64,000 nt of DNA from an uncultured Bacteroidota bacterium (GCA_937872515.1 CALMSX010000073.1:94866-158865); one strand, 5' to 3'. Positions 1 to 10,284 are shown, counted from the stretch's first letter. Notes: a model not told the origin generated them from the letters alone. Made by a program: numbers and translations.

Positions 1-2
1 GC

Positions 3-3000
3 AGTTATCAGGAAACTGCTTTAACCGATGATCTCAGAGTGGTCAATGCCGATCTGATCAATGGAGGTGATGTGGTCACCGGCTTTGTTTCCAACCTTCC
101 ATTTGATGAAATCAGGCTGGTAATCAGCCAGCCACTTTCTGTAAATCTGGGTAGTATTCATGTATATTATCCGATTGTCAAAACGTATTGCCAGGGACCT
201 GTGGCGGAGTGCAATACTTTTACGCAATGGCAACAACCCATTTATCCAGTTGAAGTTAATTACCTGGATTCTGGAATCAATAGCCTGGCCTGCGTTAATT
301 GTACTTTTTCAGATCCGACTCATCTGATTGACAATGATACAGAAAATTTTATGACCATAGATTTATTGACCACAGCTGCCAATGCAGCCAAAGTCAGTGT
401 TCAAAATGTAGTTGATCAGTTTGAAGGACCTGCCTTTGTTGGTTTTGAAATTCAAAACAGCAACCTTATAAATTCAGATGTTTTATCCGCGATCCAAATA
501 TGCACCTATCTGGATGGACAGGAGGTAGATTGTAAATCGGGTGCTGAATCACTGGCTGTGGTGAATTCTTCTTTGTTGCAGACCACCGGATTTAAAACCA
601 TAGGCTTTGTTGCTGACCAAAATTTTGATGAAGTACAATTATTACTTAACAATTTGGTCAATGTTCAATTAGGTACTGTAAAAGTCAAATCTTTTGTTTA
701 CAACAAACTGTGCGATGTTACTTTGCAATGCGATACCGTATACAATTTGAATCAACCAGATTTTCCGGTGGTTATCAATGGTTTAAAAACAGGTACTTCC
801 GGACTGGCTTGTGCGTTGTGTGATGTGCAAAATGAAATGAACGTCATCTCCACATCACCTGATGATTACGCCACCTTGTTGGTGCCGGTTGGTGCACTGG
901 GTGGGGTAAAATTATCCGTTCAGGATGGAATTAAAACATATCCAAAAGGGAGTACAGCCGGCTTTGTAATCAGGGATATGAATGCCCTCGTATTAGCTGA
1001 CCTGCTGGAAAGTGTTACCATCTGCACCTATAAAGACAATACCTTAAATGAATGCAAAACAGGTACTGATCTCATTGACCTTTCCCTCATTTTAAACCTT
1101 TTCCCGTCAGAGAGTAATAAGACGACCATTGGTTTTGTAACCACCAAGGATTTTGACGAAATCCAAATAACAGTTAATGCGCTCACTTCTGTTATCAATC
1201 AATTAAGGATATTTGGAGCATTTTTAGACACCCGTGGAGCTGATAGCGAAGATTTTTTCTGTTGTCCGCGGGCTGCAAAGGTCACGCTTTATAATCAATG
1301 TGTTGGCAACACCTTCGTCTTACCTGCTTTCTCCAATGGTACTTGGTCTGCAGCCGGCACAGCCAACATTTCTCTTAATCCCAATGGAGAGCTCAGCTTT
1401 CTGTCTTCCGGTAATGCTACTTTTTATTTCACGGATTCCACCACCTTTTGTATTTCTTATTCCACCAATACAATTCAAATTTTTGACAATCCAGCCATCT
1501 CTTCTTCCGGTGTTTTTGATATCTGTTTGTCCAATGCCATTCAATTGTCTTCAAACTCACAGTCGGGACAATGGTCGTCTTCCAATGCTGACATAGCCTG
1601 GGTAGATGCCAATGGTCGGGCACATGGCATTGCCCCGGGAAAAGTTAGTTTTGCTTTTACCGATAATCAAAGTCAATGCAGTAGCTTTTTCGACTTTCAG
1701 GCATTTGAAGTTTATTCCTGCATAGATCCTGATTTTAATGTTACCTTTTCTGGAGTACAACTGGCAGGAAATGCAGCTACCAATGACGATGCTATAGGTT
1801 CAACGATTTTTAACCCACAGCCTGTGTTGATCAAAGCACCCATTGGTGCCCAAAGTCAGATAACCATTCATCCCAATGGAAGCTATCAATTTCTAACCAA
1901 TAAGGTAGGGCAATACATTTATATGCTGAATGTTTGTCCGGCAAATCAGGTGTTGTGTCAAAGCTCTATGCTAAACATCCATGTAGTGGAAGCCTATGGA
2001 TACGATCAGTCTGTGGTATCCAATGTTGATTTTATTTCGGTCTATCAGGGCGACAGCCTGCTGATACCCGGTGAAGGAGGTCTGTTGGGTGCAAATGACA
2101 GATGTGTTTCGCATTCAGATTGTTTGTTGGATTACGAGGTTTTGTCAGTGGTGAACAACACAACCAAAACTTCTATTGCCTTGGATCCATCTTTTTTCTT
2201 TCTCAAACCCAATTCCGGCGAGTTGGGTTTGGATTCTTTTACTTATCTCATTTGCAATGAAGCCAATGCCTCTCTTTGCCATGAATCTCCTGTCTTCATA
2301 ACCATAAAACATCCCAGCGCGTCTAACTCCATTGTAGCAGTCGATGATTTTAAAGCATTGTACAGCAATGAAAAGATATCTTTGAATGTGCTCTCCAATG
2401 ACAGCGATCCCGAGAGTGACAGCATTTTTATCCAGGTCACAGGATCGCCGGAAACCCCGGTTGTTATCGATCAGGGTACATATTTTATATCTGCAGATGG
2501 CATTTTGCACTTTCAACCGGCCGTCAATTATACCGGGCCTGTTGATATCATCTACACCCTTTGCGACAACCATGTCGAGCCGGCATGTACCAGGGCCACC
2601 GTTCATTTATTGGTTATGGATCCGGGTCACATCGAAATCCGCTGTTACCTGGAAGGTGCCCTCATGAACAACAACAATAAAATTTCGGTTCTGGGCAAAC
2701 CACTGATGAGAGATGAATTGCGGAAAAATGCTTTCAACGGACAAAATTGTTTGCCCGTTTCAGATCCTTATCAAAGGCCTACTACTTACACCGATGTCAC
2801 TTCTTTTTACCAGCCTGCTTTGCCAGGTACCCTGTCAAAGTTTGTTTCCATACCAGACCCGCAACTGACTTTTGCGGACAGGGGAGATAATTCAATAGTA
2901 GATTGGGTGTTTATCGAATTGCGCTCTGTCTTTGACTCTACCCATGTTTTTGCTACCCGATCCGGCCTGCTCCAAAGAGATGCCGACGTGGTCGACCTGG

Positions 3001-3515
3001 ATGGTCAGAGTCCTCTTTCTTTTAGAGGTATTAAATTGGATAGTTTTTTTGTGGCTGTAAGACACAGATCTCACCTGGGAGTGATGTCGCTAAAACAATA
3101 CCGAAATCAGTTGGTTGATTTTACCGACCCTGCCCTGCCTGTTTTTGATTTTGGGGTAAGATTGAATGGTATTTACGACTTTGCCGGCAAAGCCCAAAAC
3201 ACCAAGGTAAAAACCAATTATCGGGCCTTATGGGCAGGTGACTTTGATGGCGATGGTAAAATTAAATTTGTCAACCCTTCTGACGATACCAATCAACTTT
3301 ATTTTGACATATTAAGTCATCCGGAGAATTTATCTGGCAATGCAAATTATGATTTTGCATTTGGATATTATCAGGGAGACTATGACATGAATGGTAAAAT
3401 CAAGTTTGGCAATCCATCTGATGATAAAAATTTCCTGCAGGCCCAGATCCTCTTTTATGGTCTGAATGCCCATTATTTGACCAACTTCGATTATTTCATT
3501 CAGCAAATACCATGA
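3..3515 (+). CDS. Large repetitive surface protein, 5' end outside the window
   Basis: The frame is open to the left edge (codons from position 3), so the N-terminus and any signal peptide are missing. A module of about 175 residues starts with GF(V) ... FDE(I/V) at nt 81, 603 and 1131 (spacing 522 and 528 nt); the third copy is incomplete. Each module has paired cysteines, such as the CVNC and CALC motifs. Ig/cadherin-like segments follow, one with the VLSNDSDPESD motif typical of tandem adhesin domains. The C-terminus has a domain with DWVFIELR and VRHRSHLGV motifs, then two calcium-loop repeats (GDFDGDGKIKF and GDYDMNGKIKF). This fits a secreted or surface-anchored adhesin. No PNP-type T9SS sorting domain is present. 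The same C-terminal module occurs in the gene at 41468-43057. Its exact function is unknown. Confidence 0.85.
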   Translation, partial: SYQETALTDDLRVVNADLINGGDVVTGFVSNLPFDEIRLVISQPLSVNLGSIHVYYPIVKTYCQGPVAECNTFTQWQQPIYPVEVNYLDSGINSLACVNCTFSDPTHLIDNDTENFMTIDLLTTAANAAKVSVQNVVDQFEGPAFVGFEIQNSNLINSDVLSAIQICTYLDGQEVDCKSGAESLAVVNSSLLQTTGFKTIGFVADQNFDEVQLLLNNLVNVQLGTVKVKSFVYNKLCDVTLQCDTVYNLNQPDFPVVINGLKTGTSGLACALCDVQNEMNVISTSPDDYATLLVPVGALGGVKLSVQDGIKTYPKGSTAGFVIRDMNALVLADLLESVTICTYKDNTLNECKTGTDLIDLSLILNLFPSESNKTTIGFVTTKDFDEIQITVNALTSVINQLRIFGAFLDTRGADSEDFFCCPRAAKVTLYNQCVGNTFVLPAFSNGTWSAAGTANISLNPNGELSFLSSGNATFYFTDSTTFCISYSTNTIQIFDNPAISSSGVFDICLSNAIQLSSNSQSGQWSSSNADIAWVDANGRAHGIAPGKVSFAFTDNQSQCSSFFDFQAFEVYSCIDPDFNVTFSGVQLAGNAATNDDAIGSTIFNPQPVLIKAPIGAQSQITIHPNGSYQFLTNKVGQYIYMLNVCPANQVLCQSSMLNIHVVEAYGYDQSVVSNVDFISVYQGDSLLIPGEGGLLGANDRCVSHSDCLLDYEVLSVVNNTTKTSIALDPSFFFLKPNSGELGLDSFTYLICNEANASLCHESPVFITIKHPSASNSIVAVDDFKALYSNEKISLNVLSNDSDPESDSIFIQVTGSPETPVVIDQGTYFISADGILHFQPAVNYTGPVDIIYTLCDNHVEPACTRATVHLLVMDPGHIEIRCYLEGALMNNNNKISVLGKPLMRDELRKNAFNGQNCLPVSDPYQRPTTYTDVTSFYQPALPGTLSKFVSIPDPQLTFADRGDNSIVDWVFIELRSVFDSTHVFATRSGLLQRDADVVDLDGQSPLSFRGIKLDSFFVAVRHRSHLGVMSLKQYRNQLVDFTDPALPVFDFGVRLNGIYDFAGKAQNTKVKTNYRALWAGDFDGDGKIKFVNPSDDTNQLYFDILSHPENLSGNANYDFAFGYYQGDYDMNGKIKFGNPSDDKNFLQAQILFYGLNAHYLTNFDYFIQQIP

Positions 3516-3761
3516 ATTGTGGCCGGTATCGTATCATTGAATTCCAATTGCTTACCATACCTATCTGTCAACATGGAAGCCTTGAAAATGCCTGAATTTT
3601 GTACAAAATCCTACATTTTTAAAAAAAACTGCTTCCAGGCATCAGGGTATAACAGTTTGGCAACTGTCTATTTCTTGATTTGAATATCGGCACAGATTTT
3701 GCACTGAGTGATATGACATTAAACAAATATTTAATATTAAAACCTAAAATGTTAATTTCCA

Positions 3762-4940
3762 ATGGCTTGTAACATAAAATTAACTTCGATAGCCAAGGTG
3801 ACAGCCCTACTACTGTGCTTGAATTCACCCATGATGGCCCAAATAAAAAAGGTAAATTTCCAATTGAAATTTAACCCTCAGTCGTCTTTATACGATTGTT
3901 ACCTGCACATCGCAGAAGGTAATGCTTTTACCAAAAAAGAAAGAATCCAGTTCAATGCCCAGGTTTCTTTTGTTCTTCCGGCTGAAGCTGAAATGAACAT
4001 CATCGAAACACACATGCCATTGAAAGACAATCTTCACTTCGGCGGTAATAACGCAGCCAAGTGGTACATCACCAATAAAATTGAAAATCCCGCTGCCCTA
4101 AGAGGTCAAAGGATTGTGAGTGTAACCCCAGATCTTTCTCCTACAGGCCAATACAATGAATTGCGTGAGGGAGATATGGTAAAACTTTTTAGTTTTAATG
4201 TTTACCCTCTTCCAACTTGTGGTGAAGCAGTGCGTTTGTTTGACAATGCCAAAGATCCGGGAAGCAGCGCCGAAGGTTTGAGAGGCGGAGATTTCAGCAA
4301 TGGATTTACCATTGGTGGAACCGCTCAAAAATACAATGGCAACCTACCTACCGATCACCCGGGACTTCCTTATGGTGACATCGAATCTCACAAATCAGCT
4401 GTAGTAGGTGAAACAGTAGTATTGGAAGCTGGCGATTGGAAACATGCAGCCTCTTACTTGTGGACCGGCCCTAACGGCTTCCGCAGCGAAGGAAAAGATG
4501 TGGTTTTCACCAAAGTGGGAACTGAAAAATCAGGCAAATATACCTTGACCGTTACTTCTGAAATGGGTTGTGCTACCAGCAGAACCATGGACCTAAAAGT
4601 AGAGGGTGTTGAAGACCTTGAAAAAGCAACTTCTGAAAAGGCAGTCGCTTCTGTTGAAACAGTCGTGAAATCTTCAGCCCAGGATCACACAGCAAGGGTT
4701 TATCCAAATCCTGCTAGCTCCTACATCAATGTTGCTGTCAACGCAGCAAGAGGAGCTGTTGTAAAGGCTAATATTTATGCCATCGATGGCAGATTGGTAA
4801 TGTCAAATGTTATCAACCAAACCATGGATGCCAACAGCATTGAAAAGACAATTCCTTTGAAACTTCAGGCTGGTGTCTATTCAGTAAAATTAAATGTGAA
4901 TGGTGTTGAATCAGACCACCGATTCATATGTGTAGAATAA
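3762..4940 (+). CDS. T9SS type A sorting-domain protein with Ig-like domain
   Basis: The 392-residue protein has an N-terminal signal peptide ending near PMMAQ. Residues about 210-285 look like an Ig/PKD-type beta-sandwich (DWKHAASYLWTGPNG ... SGKYTLTVTS). Residues about 315-392 are a T9SS C-terminal sorting domain: the YPNPASSYINV opening, a central IYAIDGRLV strand and an LQAGVYSVKL strand. The protein should pass the inner membrane by Sec and the outer membrane by T9SS. The ATG at 3762 gives a good signal peptide. An intrinsic terminator follows at 4984-5020. The central 200 residues are not recognised, so the role on the cell surface is unknown. Confidence 0.85.
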   Translation: MACNIKLTSIAKVTALLLCLNSPMMAQIKKVNFQLKFNPQSSLYDCYLHIAEGNAFTKKERIQFNAQVSFVLPAEAEMNIIETHMPLKDNLHFGGNNAAKWYITNKIENPAALRGQRIVSVTPDLSPTGQYNELREGDMVKLFSFNVYPLPTCGEAVRLFDNAKDPGSSAEGLRGGDFSNGFTIGGTAQKYNGNLPTDHPGLPYGDIESHKSAVVGETVVLEAGDWKHAASYLWTGPNGFRSEGKDVVFTKVGTEKSGKYTLTVTSEMGCATSRTMDLKVEGVEDLEKATSEKAVASVETVVKSSAQDHTARVYPNPASSYINVAVNAARGAVVKANIYAIDGRLVMSNVINQTMDANSIEKTIPLKLQAGVYSVKLNVNGVESDHRFICVE

Positions 4941-4983
4941 TTTGAGTTCTTTTAGCCGGAACGCCGGCAATAAAATCACCTTA

Positions 4984-5020
4984 AAAAAGTCAGGTTGCTA
5001 CCAGCCTGACTTTTTGTTTT
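4984..5020 (+). terminator. Intrinsic terminator after the T9SS cargo gene
   Basis: The arms AAAAAGTCAGG (4984-4994) and CCTGACTTTTT (5005-5015) pair perfectly over 11 bp with a 10-nt loop. They are followed by a T-rich tail. The rest of the gap up to 5224 is AT-rich with no gene visible. Confidence 0.85.
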
Positions 5021-5224
5021 TTTATCCAATCTGAAAAAAATATTATTCTGTCTATTGGTTAAATCATTGGCTCTCACCAAATTTTCATTGAATATATTAG
5101 GGTTTATGTAAGCTTTGTTCTGATAATTCAAAATCTAAAGCAAGCCCAATTGAAAAAAAATAAAATGTTTAAGAAAAACAAGAAAAAACTTAAACAATTT
5201 ATATGACTATATGTTTCCTTCTCT

Positions 5225-6694
5225 ATGCAAAGAGTAGGTGTCATCGGTTCTGGATTTGCCGGTCTGGCTGCAGCAGCTGTTTTGGCTAAGTCAGGAAAAA
5301 AAGTCGTCGTTTTTGAAAAAAACGAAGTACCGGGCGGAAGGGCAAGGGTCTTCCATGATCAAGGCTTTACTTTTGACATGGGCCCCTCATGGTATTGGAT
5401 GCCGGAGGTCTTTGAAGACTTTTTTCAATACTTCGGTCACACTACTTCTGATTTTTATGATTTAAAAAGACTGGATCCCTCCTATAGGGTAGTTTTTGGC
5501 CCTGGTGATGAAATTGACCTCCCTGCCAACTTTGATGCCCTTTGCGACCTATTCGAAAGTATTGAGGCCGGAAGTGCAAAAAAACTGATACAATTTCTCG
5601 ATGAAGCGGAATACAAATACAAAACCGGCATGCAGGAGTTTGTATGGAAACCCGGAGAATCCTGGTTTGAGTTTATGGAATGGAAGGTGGTCAGATCTTT
5701 GTTTAAATTAGACATGCTTACCTCACTCTCCAATCAGGTAAGATCTTTGTTTAAACATCCCAAACTGATTAAAATCCTGGAATTTCCTGTTTTGTTTTTG
5801 GGCGCCACACCTCAAAAAACCCCGGCACTCTACAGCCTGATGAACTACGCCGACCTCAAACTCGGAACCTGGTACCCAATGGGCGGCATGTTTAAAATTA
5901 TTGAAGCTTTTGTGGCCATCGGCAAGGAACAAGGTGTTGAATTCCGTGCCGGTGAAGAGGTGGTCCGCATCCATTATAAAAACAATAAGGCCAATGCCCT
6001 TGAAACCAACATGGGAATTTTTGAAATGGATGCCATTGTGGCTGCAGCCGACTACCACCACGTGGACCGTGACCTTTTGCCTCCGGCAGTTGCCAACTAT
6101 AGCGAAAAGTATTGGGACACTAGGGTAATGGCACCCTCCTCACTGCTCTTTTACCTGGGCATTGATCGCAAGGTGCAGGGCTTGCTTCACCACAATCTTT
6201 TTTTTGACGAAGATTTTGAGGTCCATGCCCATGAAATCTACAACAGCCATCAATGGCCTCAAAAACCACTTTTTTATATCTGTGCTCCCTCTATATCTGA
6301 CAATACAGTAGCGCCTCCTGGGATGGAAAATTTATTTGTATTGATCCCTACCTCCACCCAGTTGACGGGTGATGACGAGCCCATGCGAAACAAATACCTG
6401 CATATGGTGATGGATCGTTTGAAGGCAGTCAAAGGAATTGATTTTTCATCCAATATTGTTTACCAAAGAAGTTATGGCATATCTGATTTCAAATCTGATT
6501 ATCATGCTTTCAAAGGCAATGCCTATGGTCTTGCCAATACCCTTTCGCAAACAGCCCTGCTCAAGCCGGCAATGAGATCCAAAAAACTCAACAATCTTTA
6601 TTTTGCAGGCCAGCTAACTTTACCTGGCCCCGGCATGCCTCCTTCCATTATTTCGGGAAGAATGGCCGCTCAATCAATCATCAAAAACCTGTAA
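5225..6694 (+). CDS. crtI: Phytoene desaturase
   Basis: The 489-residue flavoprotein opens with a Rossmann FAD/NAD fold (VGVIGSGFAGLAAAAVLA, then VVVFEKNEVPGGRA) and ends with the CrtI signature YFAGQLTLPGPGMPPSIISG. CrtI enzymes desaturate phytoene towards lycopene in carotenoid synthesis at the membrane. The length is normal for the family (about 490). The phytoene synthase gene crtB starts 6 nt after the stop, which supports the assignment over other CrtI-like oxidases such as CrtD or CrtO. No cyclase or ketolase gene lies nearby, so the final pigment cannot be read from this window. Confidence 0.95.
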   Translation: MQRVGVIGSGFAGLAAAAVLAKSGKKVVVFEKNEVPGGRARVFHDQGFTFDMGPSWYWMPEVFEDFFQYFGHTTSDFYDLKRLDPSYRVVFGPGDEIDLPANFDALCDLFESIEAGSAKKLIQFLDEAEYKYKTGMQEFVWKPGESWFEFMEWKVVRSLFKLDMLTSLSNQVRSLFKHPKLIKILEFPVLFLGATPQKTPALYSLMNYADLKLGTWYPMGGMFKIIEAFVAIGKEQGVEFRAGEEVVRIHYKNNKANALETNMGIFEMDAIVAAADYHHVDRDLLPPAVANYSEKYWDTRVMAPSSLLFYLGIDRKVQGLLHHNLFFDEDFEVHAHEIYNSHQWPQKPLFYICAPSISDNTVAPPGMENLFVLIPTSTQLTGDDEPMRNKYLHMVMDRLKAVKGIDFSSNIVYQRSYGISDFKSDYHAFKGNAYGLANTLSQTALLKPAMRSKKLNNLYFAGQLTLPGPGMPPSIISGRMAAQSIIKNL

Positions 6695-6700
6695 AACACC

Positions 6701-7537
6701 ATGGATAACCTGTATAGCCAAGTAAGCCACAAGTGCAGTGAAATCATCACCAGAAACTACAGCACTTCTTTTAGCCTGGGCATTGTGATGTTTCATAAAA
6801 ACATTCGACAACCCATCTATTCTATTTACGGCTTTGTCCGCCTCGCAGATGAAATTGTGGATACCTACAAAGGAGAAAACCGCCAACAGCTGCTCAATGA
6901 ATTTAGGTACGAAACCTTCCAGGCCATTCACCGCAAAGTAAGTCTGAACCCCGTCTTACATGCCTTCCAGGAAGTAGTAAACCAATATGGTATTCTGCCC
7001 GAACACATAGATGCATTTTTAAACAGCATGGAAATGGATCTCAACAAAGTAGTACATGACCAGGAATCTTACAATCGATATATTTACGGTTCTGCAGAAG
7101 TGGTGGGCCTTATGTGCCTCAAAATTTTCTGTGCCGGCAATGAAGATCAGTACAACAAACTCGAAGGGTATGCCAGGTCTCTTGGGTCAGCCTTCCAAAA
7201 GGTTAACTTCCTTCGGGATATGAAAAGTGATTACGATGACAGGGGTAGGGTCTATTTTCCCGATGTTGATTTCGACAACTTTACCCTGGAAGATAAAAAA
7301 AGAATTGAAGAAGAAATCAAAGCCGAATTTGTCCATGCCCGCGAAGGTATTCGCAAGCTACCACCCTGCTGCAGACTGGGAGTCTATTCAGCCTACAAAT
7401 ACTACCTTAGATTGTTTGAAAAGATCAAAGGCCAGCCCATTTCAACCCTGCTCAGCCAACGCATCAGGGTGCCAAATGTAGAGAAATTATTTGTGCTGAC
7501 TAAGTCTGCCGTCAGACTTCACCTGGGCATCCTCTGA
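6701..7537 (+). CDS. crtB: Phytoene synthase
   Basis: The 278-residue trans-prenyltransferase has both Asp-rich motifs of squalene/phytoene synthases: DEIVD near residue 48 and NFLRDMKSDYDDRGRVYFP near residues 168-186. It condenses two geranylgeranyl diphosphates to phytoene, the substrate of the CrtI enzyme encoded just upstream. The two genes form a tight pair (6-nt gap). The gene converges with the minus-strand lipoprotein gene and ends 1 nt from its stop. Confidence 0.95.
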   Translation: MDNLYSQVSHKCSEIITRNYSTSFSLGIVMFHKNIRQPIYSIYGFVRLADEIVDTYKGENRQQLLNEFRYETFQAIHRKVSLNPVLHAFQEVVNQYGILPEHIDAFLNSMEMDLNKVVHDQESYNRYIYGSAEVVGLMCLKIFCAGNEDQYNKLEGYARSLGSAFQKVNFLRDMKSDYDDRGRVYFPDVDFDNFTLEDKKRIEEEIKAEFVHAREGIRKLPPCCRLGVYSAYKYYLRLFEKIKGQPISTLLSQRIRVPNVEKLFVLTKSAVRLHLGIL

Positions 7538-7538
7538 T

Positions 7539-8969
7539 TTATTTTTTAGCCTTATCCCGGTCTATGATAATCTGGATCTGATCTGTTTTCAGGTTCTTGC
7601 CAATGATCTTTCGCTCTTTGTTTAAAACATAGATTTCCGGAGTCACATCTACATAATATTTGCCGTAGATGGATCTATTGGTAGGATCGTGTACATTGGT
7701 CCAGCTAAGTCCGTTTTTTTTGATATAAGCCTTCCACTTGTCGTCATCGGTGTCAATAGCAATAGCATAGACATCCAACCCATTGGCTTTGTTTTCCAGA
7801 TAATATTTATGGAGTTTTGGTGTTTCTACCATACAATGTTCACAATCCGGATTAAAAAGGTAAACGATAAGATAATCTGCCGTTTTTGCCATCAGCTCCT
7901 GCTTCTTTCCCATAGGATCGGTAGAGATCACATTGGGTCCTTTCAATCCCAATAGACTCAAAGACATTTCGGTTGCCCTCCTCTGAATGGCATCGGTCTG
8001 CAGTGAATCTGACCAGAAAGCCCGTTTTTGGGTAAAGTAGGTCCTTACCATTTCAACAAATAGTTTTTCGGCATCCATGATCGGACATTTTCCGGGCTCA
8101 TAGGTTAACACCACATAATTGGCTACTACCTTATAATATTCCGGCTTGTCCATGATCTTTGCCATAAGCTGATGGGCTGAGGCCAAGATGGAGTCCTGGT
8201 GCTGTACGGTCAGTTCTTTTAAAAATCTTTTGAGTTTGATGCCAAACATCGGTGTTCTGATCAACCGTGTATCATTAAAATCTATGTTGTCCCAAAACTC
8301 TTTTCTGTATTGTACAACCTGTAATTCTTTTGGAAGTTCTTCCTTCAATTTCGGATTCTGGCCACCATATTTATAATTGGCAAATAACAGCGTAGGGTGT
8401 TTGGCCTTTAAATCAAAAATCGCTTTCAACCGCTGATTTTCAAGGGCATCACGCTCTTTTTTCAGGGTATTGTAGGCTTCTGTACCCGAATTTCCATTTT
8501 TCAGCTGTGCGTTTAATTCATTGAGTCGTGGCCCAATGGTAAACGACTCAAAACGCATATTTTCATAAAACAACTCGTTTTCCAGGCTGCCGTTTATTTT
8601 CATGGTACTAAGTGGATCGGCCAGGGCAAGTTCCATTTCATATTCCTGGTCTTCTCCCATTATGATCTGCACAAATTCTTTGCGGCCGGTAATCATGATG
8701 TAGTAAATACCTTGTGCCAGTCCCTTGGGATTTACATATTCCAGTTTTCCGTTGGTAACGGCTGTACTGTCCAGAAGGTAGTTTTGGTCTGAATAAAAAC
8801 CTATAATACGGGCAAACCCGGACTGAGGGAAATCAGAAAATACCATTTTTATGTGGGTGGGACCACCCATCACCGGTTCAGGATCTTTCACTTTCAGCGT
8901 CGGAGCCGCTTCCATATTACCCTTGCATGATAAAGCCAAAAGCAAAGGAAATACCATCATCCACTTCAT
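7539..8969 (-). CDS. Thioredoxin-fold (TlpA/AhpC-like) lipoprotein
   Basis: The 476-residue protein has a lipoprotein signal ending in LLLALSC. A beta-rich N-terminal domain of the type often found before thioredoxin domains in Bacteroidota (DUF4369-like) occupies roughly residues 40-150. A helical middle follows. The C-terminal 140 residues have a thioredoxin fold with an active-site CEHC motif (FNPDCEHCMVETPKL) and a cis-Pro region (VDVTPEIYVLN). It probably acts as a thiol-disulfide oxidoreductase anchored in the envelope. The substrate is unknown. The gene stands alone, between crtB (convergent) and porV (same strand). Confidence 0.85.
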   Translation of the reverse strand: MKWMMVFPLLLALSCKGNMEAAPTLKVKDPEPVMGGPTHIKMVFSDFPQSGFARIIGFYSDQNYLLDSTAVTNGKLEYVNPKGLAQGIYYIMITGRKEFVQIIMGEDQEYEMELALADPLSTMKINGSLENELFYENMRFESFTIGPRLNELNAQLKNGNSGTEAYNTLKKERDALENQRLKAIFDLKAKHPTLLFANYKYGGQNPKLKEELPKELQVVQYRKEFWDNIDFNDTRLIRTPMFGIKLKRFLKELTVQHQDSILASAHQLMAKIMDKPEYYKVVANYVVLTYEPGKCPIMDAEKLFVEMVRTYFTQKRAFWSDSLQTDAIQRRATEMSLSLLGLKGPNVISTDPMGKKQELMAKTADYLIVYLFNPDCEHCMVETPKLHKYYLENKANGLDVYAIAIDTDDDKWKAYIKKNGLSWTNVHDPTNRSIYGKYYVDVTPEIYVLNKERKIIGKNLKTDQIQIIIDRDKAKK

Positions 8970-9015
8970 TTCTACTTGTTTTTCCTGATATTAAACATGG
9001 TAAACCACCAAAATG

Positions 9016-10227
9016 TTACTCTTCAAGTCCTTCTTTAAATCCTTCAAAGTTAAAATTCAAGCCAAATCTTAGGGTATTATCTAGTGGATTGCGCTGGATA
9101 GAACTAGGTGCAAGATAAGACAGGTTAAATTCAAATACATTGTACTTGATGCCCGCGCCAATGGTAAAAAACTTCCTCGCACCTTTCAGTGGGTGTTCGT
9201 AGTAGTAGCCCGCTCTTACGGCAAATTGTTTGTTGTAAAGATATTCTGTTCCTATGCTGTAGTAAAACTCTTTTAGCTCTTCTGAAAACCCTGCCTGAGC
9301 ATCTCCAAAGGAACCAAATACACCTTCAAAAAGTGTTTTTTCCCGCCAGTCTGCAATGTCATTGTCATTGGCATCCCATTTTGGATTCTCTATCGACCAC
9401 GGAGATGGTACCAGCAATTTGTTGATGTCAAGGCAAAATGACAGACTGTTGTAGTTGTCAAAATCAATCCTCAACAAACCCCCAATTCCCAGGTTGGTAG
9501 GAATGAAGTCTTTGTCGTTGTTGTCGGTATAGGTCACCTTTGCGCCTAGATTGGACAAATTCATTCCTATTGCCCAGTATCCGTTGTAATTCGAAATTTT
9601 TGTCTTTTTTCGGTAGGTAAACGATACGTCTGTGGCAAATGAGGTAGCATTATTAATAATCACCCCCCCGGTAATTTGACCAGGAGCCAGACTCGACATC
9701 AAAAATTTACCCGACACGGCGGCTGAAAAATTATCTCCCAGCTTTCGGGCATAAGCAGCACCAATTTCAAACTCTCTCGGCCTTCCTTCTCCTGTCGATC
9801 CACCCGTATTGTCGGTAAAAAATATGGACCCCAGTGAAAAGTATCGAATGTTGAATCCAATGGTCTGGTATTGATCCAGCTTTGTATACCCTGCCAGATA
9901 AGTCAGGTAAAGATCATCAAGTCCTAAGTTTCTAAGCCAGGGTGTAAAGTTGAGAGACACTGCACTTTTATCTTCCGCAAAGGCGAGATTCGAAGGATTG
10001 TAGTGCATTGACGATGCAGATGGATCTGCCACAATACCGGCTTCTCCCATGGCTCCACCCCTGGCATCAGGAGCTATTCTTAGAAACGGCAGGGCCGTTA
10101 ATATCGTTGTGGGTAAACAGTTTCCGTTCGCGTCAAGTGTGCAGTTTTTTGTTGCGCTCCATTCTGATTGAGCCATCATTTGGGCCGAAATGGCCATGGT
10201 CATCAGGATTGATAAGACTTTTTTCAT
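9016..10227 (-). CDS. porV: T9SS outer-membrane shuttle protein PorV (LptO)
   Basis: The 403-residue outer-membrane beta-barrel of the FadL-like PorV family has a signal peptide (MKKVLSILMTMAISAQMMAQ). The early text FLRIAPDARGGAMGEAGIVADPSASSMHYNPS, here split across residues about 45-80, is the family hallmark (P-D-A-R-x-G-A-M-G). PorV binds the C-terminal sorting domains of cargo leaving the SprA translocon and carries them to the PorU sortase. I chose the ATG at 10227 over a TTG one codon upstream. It lies downstream of porU on the same strand, which is the usual neighbourhood. A promoter match (10257-10284) suggests it can also be transcribed on its own. Confidence 0.95.
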   Translation of the reverse strand: MKKVLSILMTMAISAQMMAQSEWSATKNCTLDANGNCLPTTILTALPFLRIAPDARGGAMGEAGIVADPSASSMHYNPSNLAFAEDKSAVSLNFTPWLRNLGLDDLYLTYLAGYTKLDQYQTIGFNIRYFSLGSIFFTDNTGGSTGEGRPREFEIGAAYARKLGDNFSAAVSGKFLMSSLAPGQITGGVIINNATSFATDVSFTYRKKTKISNYNGYWAIGMNLSNLGAKVTYTDNNDKDFIPTNLGIGGLLRIDFDNYNSLSFCLDINKLLVPSPWSIENPKWDANDNDIADWREKTLFEGVFGSFGDAQAGFSEELKEFYYSIGTEYLYNKQFAVRAGYYYEHPLKGARKFFTIGAGIKYNVFEFNLSYLAPSSIQRNPLDNTLRFGLNFNFEGFKEGLEE

Positions 10228-10256
10228 CAAGTGTGATTTTTCTGTTTTATGCTTTG

Positions 10257-10284
10257 CAAATGTAAAATAATATGGTTATTTCAA
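10257..10284 (-). promoter_or_regulatory. Bacteroidota-type promoter upstream of porV
   Basis: Read on the minus strand, a TTG (10284-10282) is followed after 17 nt by TACATTTG (10264-10257), a match to the Bacteroidota -33/-7 consensus TTG ... TAnnTTTG. It lies 30 nt before the porV ATG, inside the 251-nt porU-porV gap. Confidence 0.55.
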
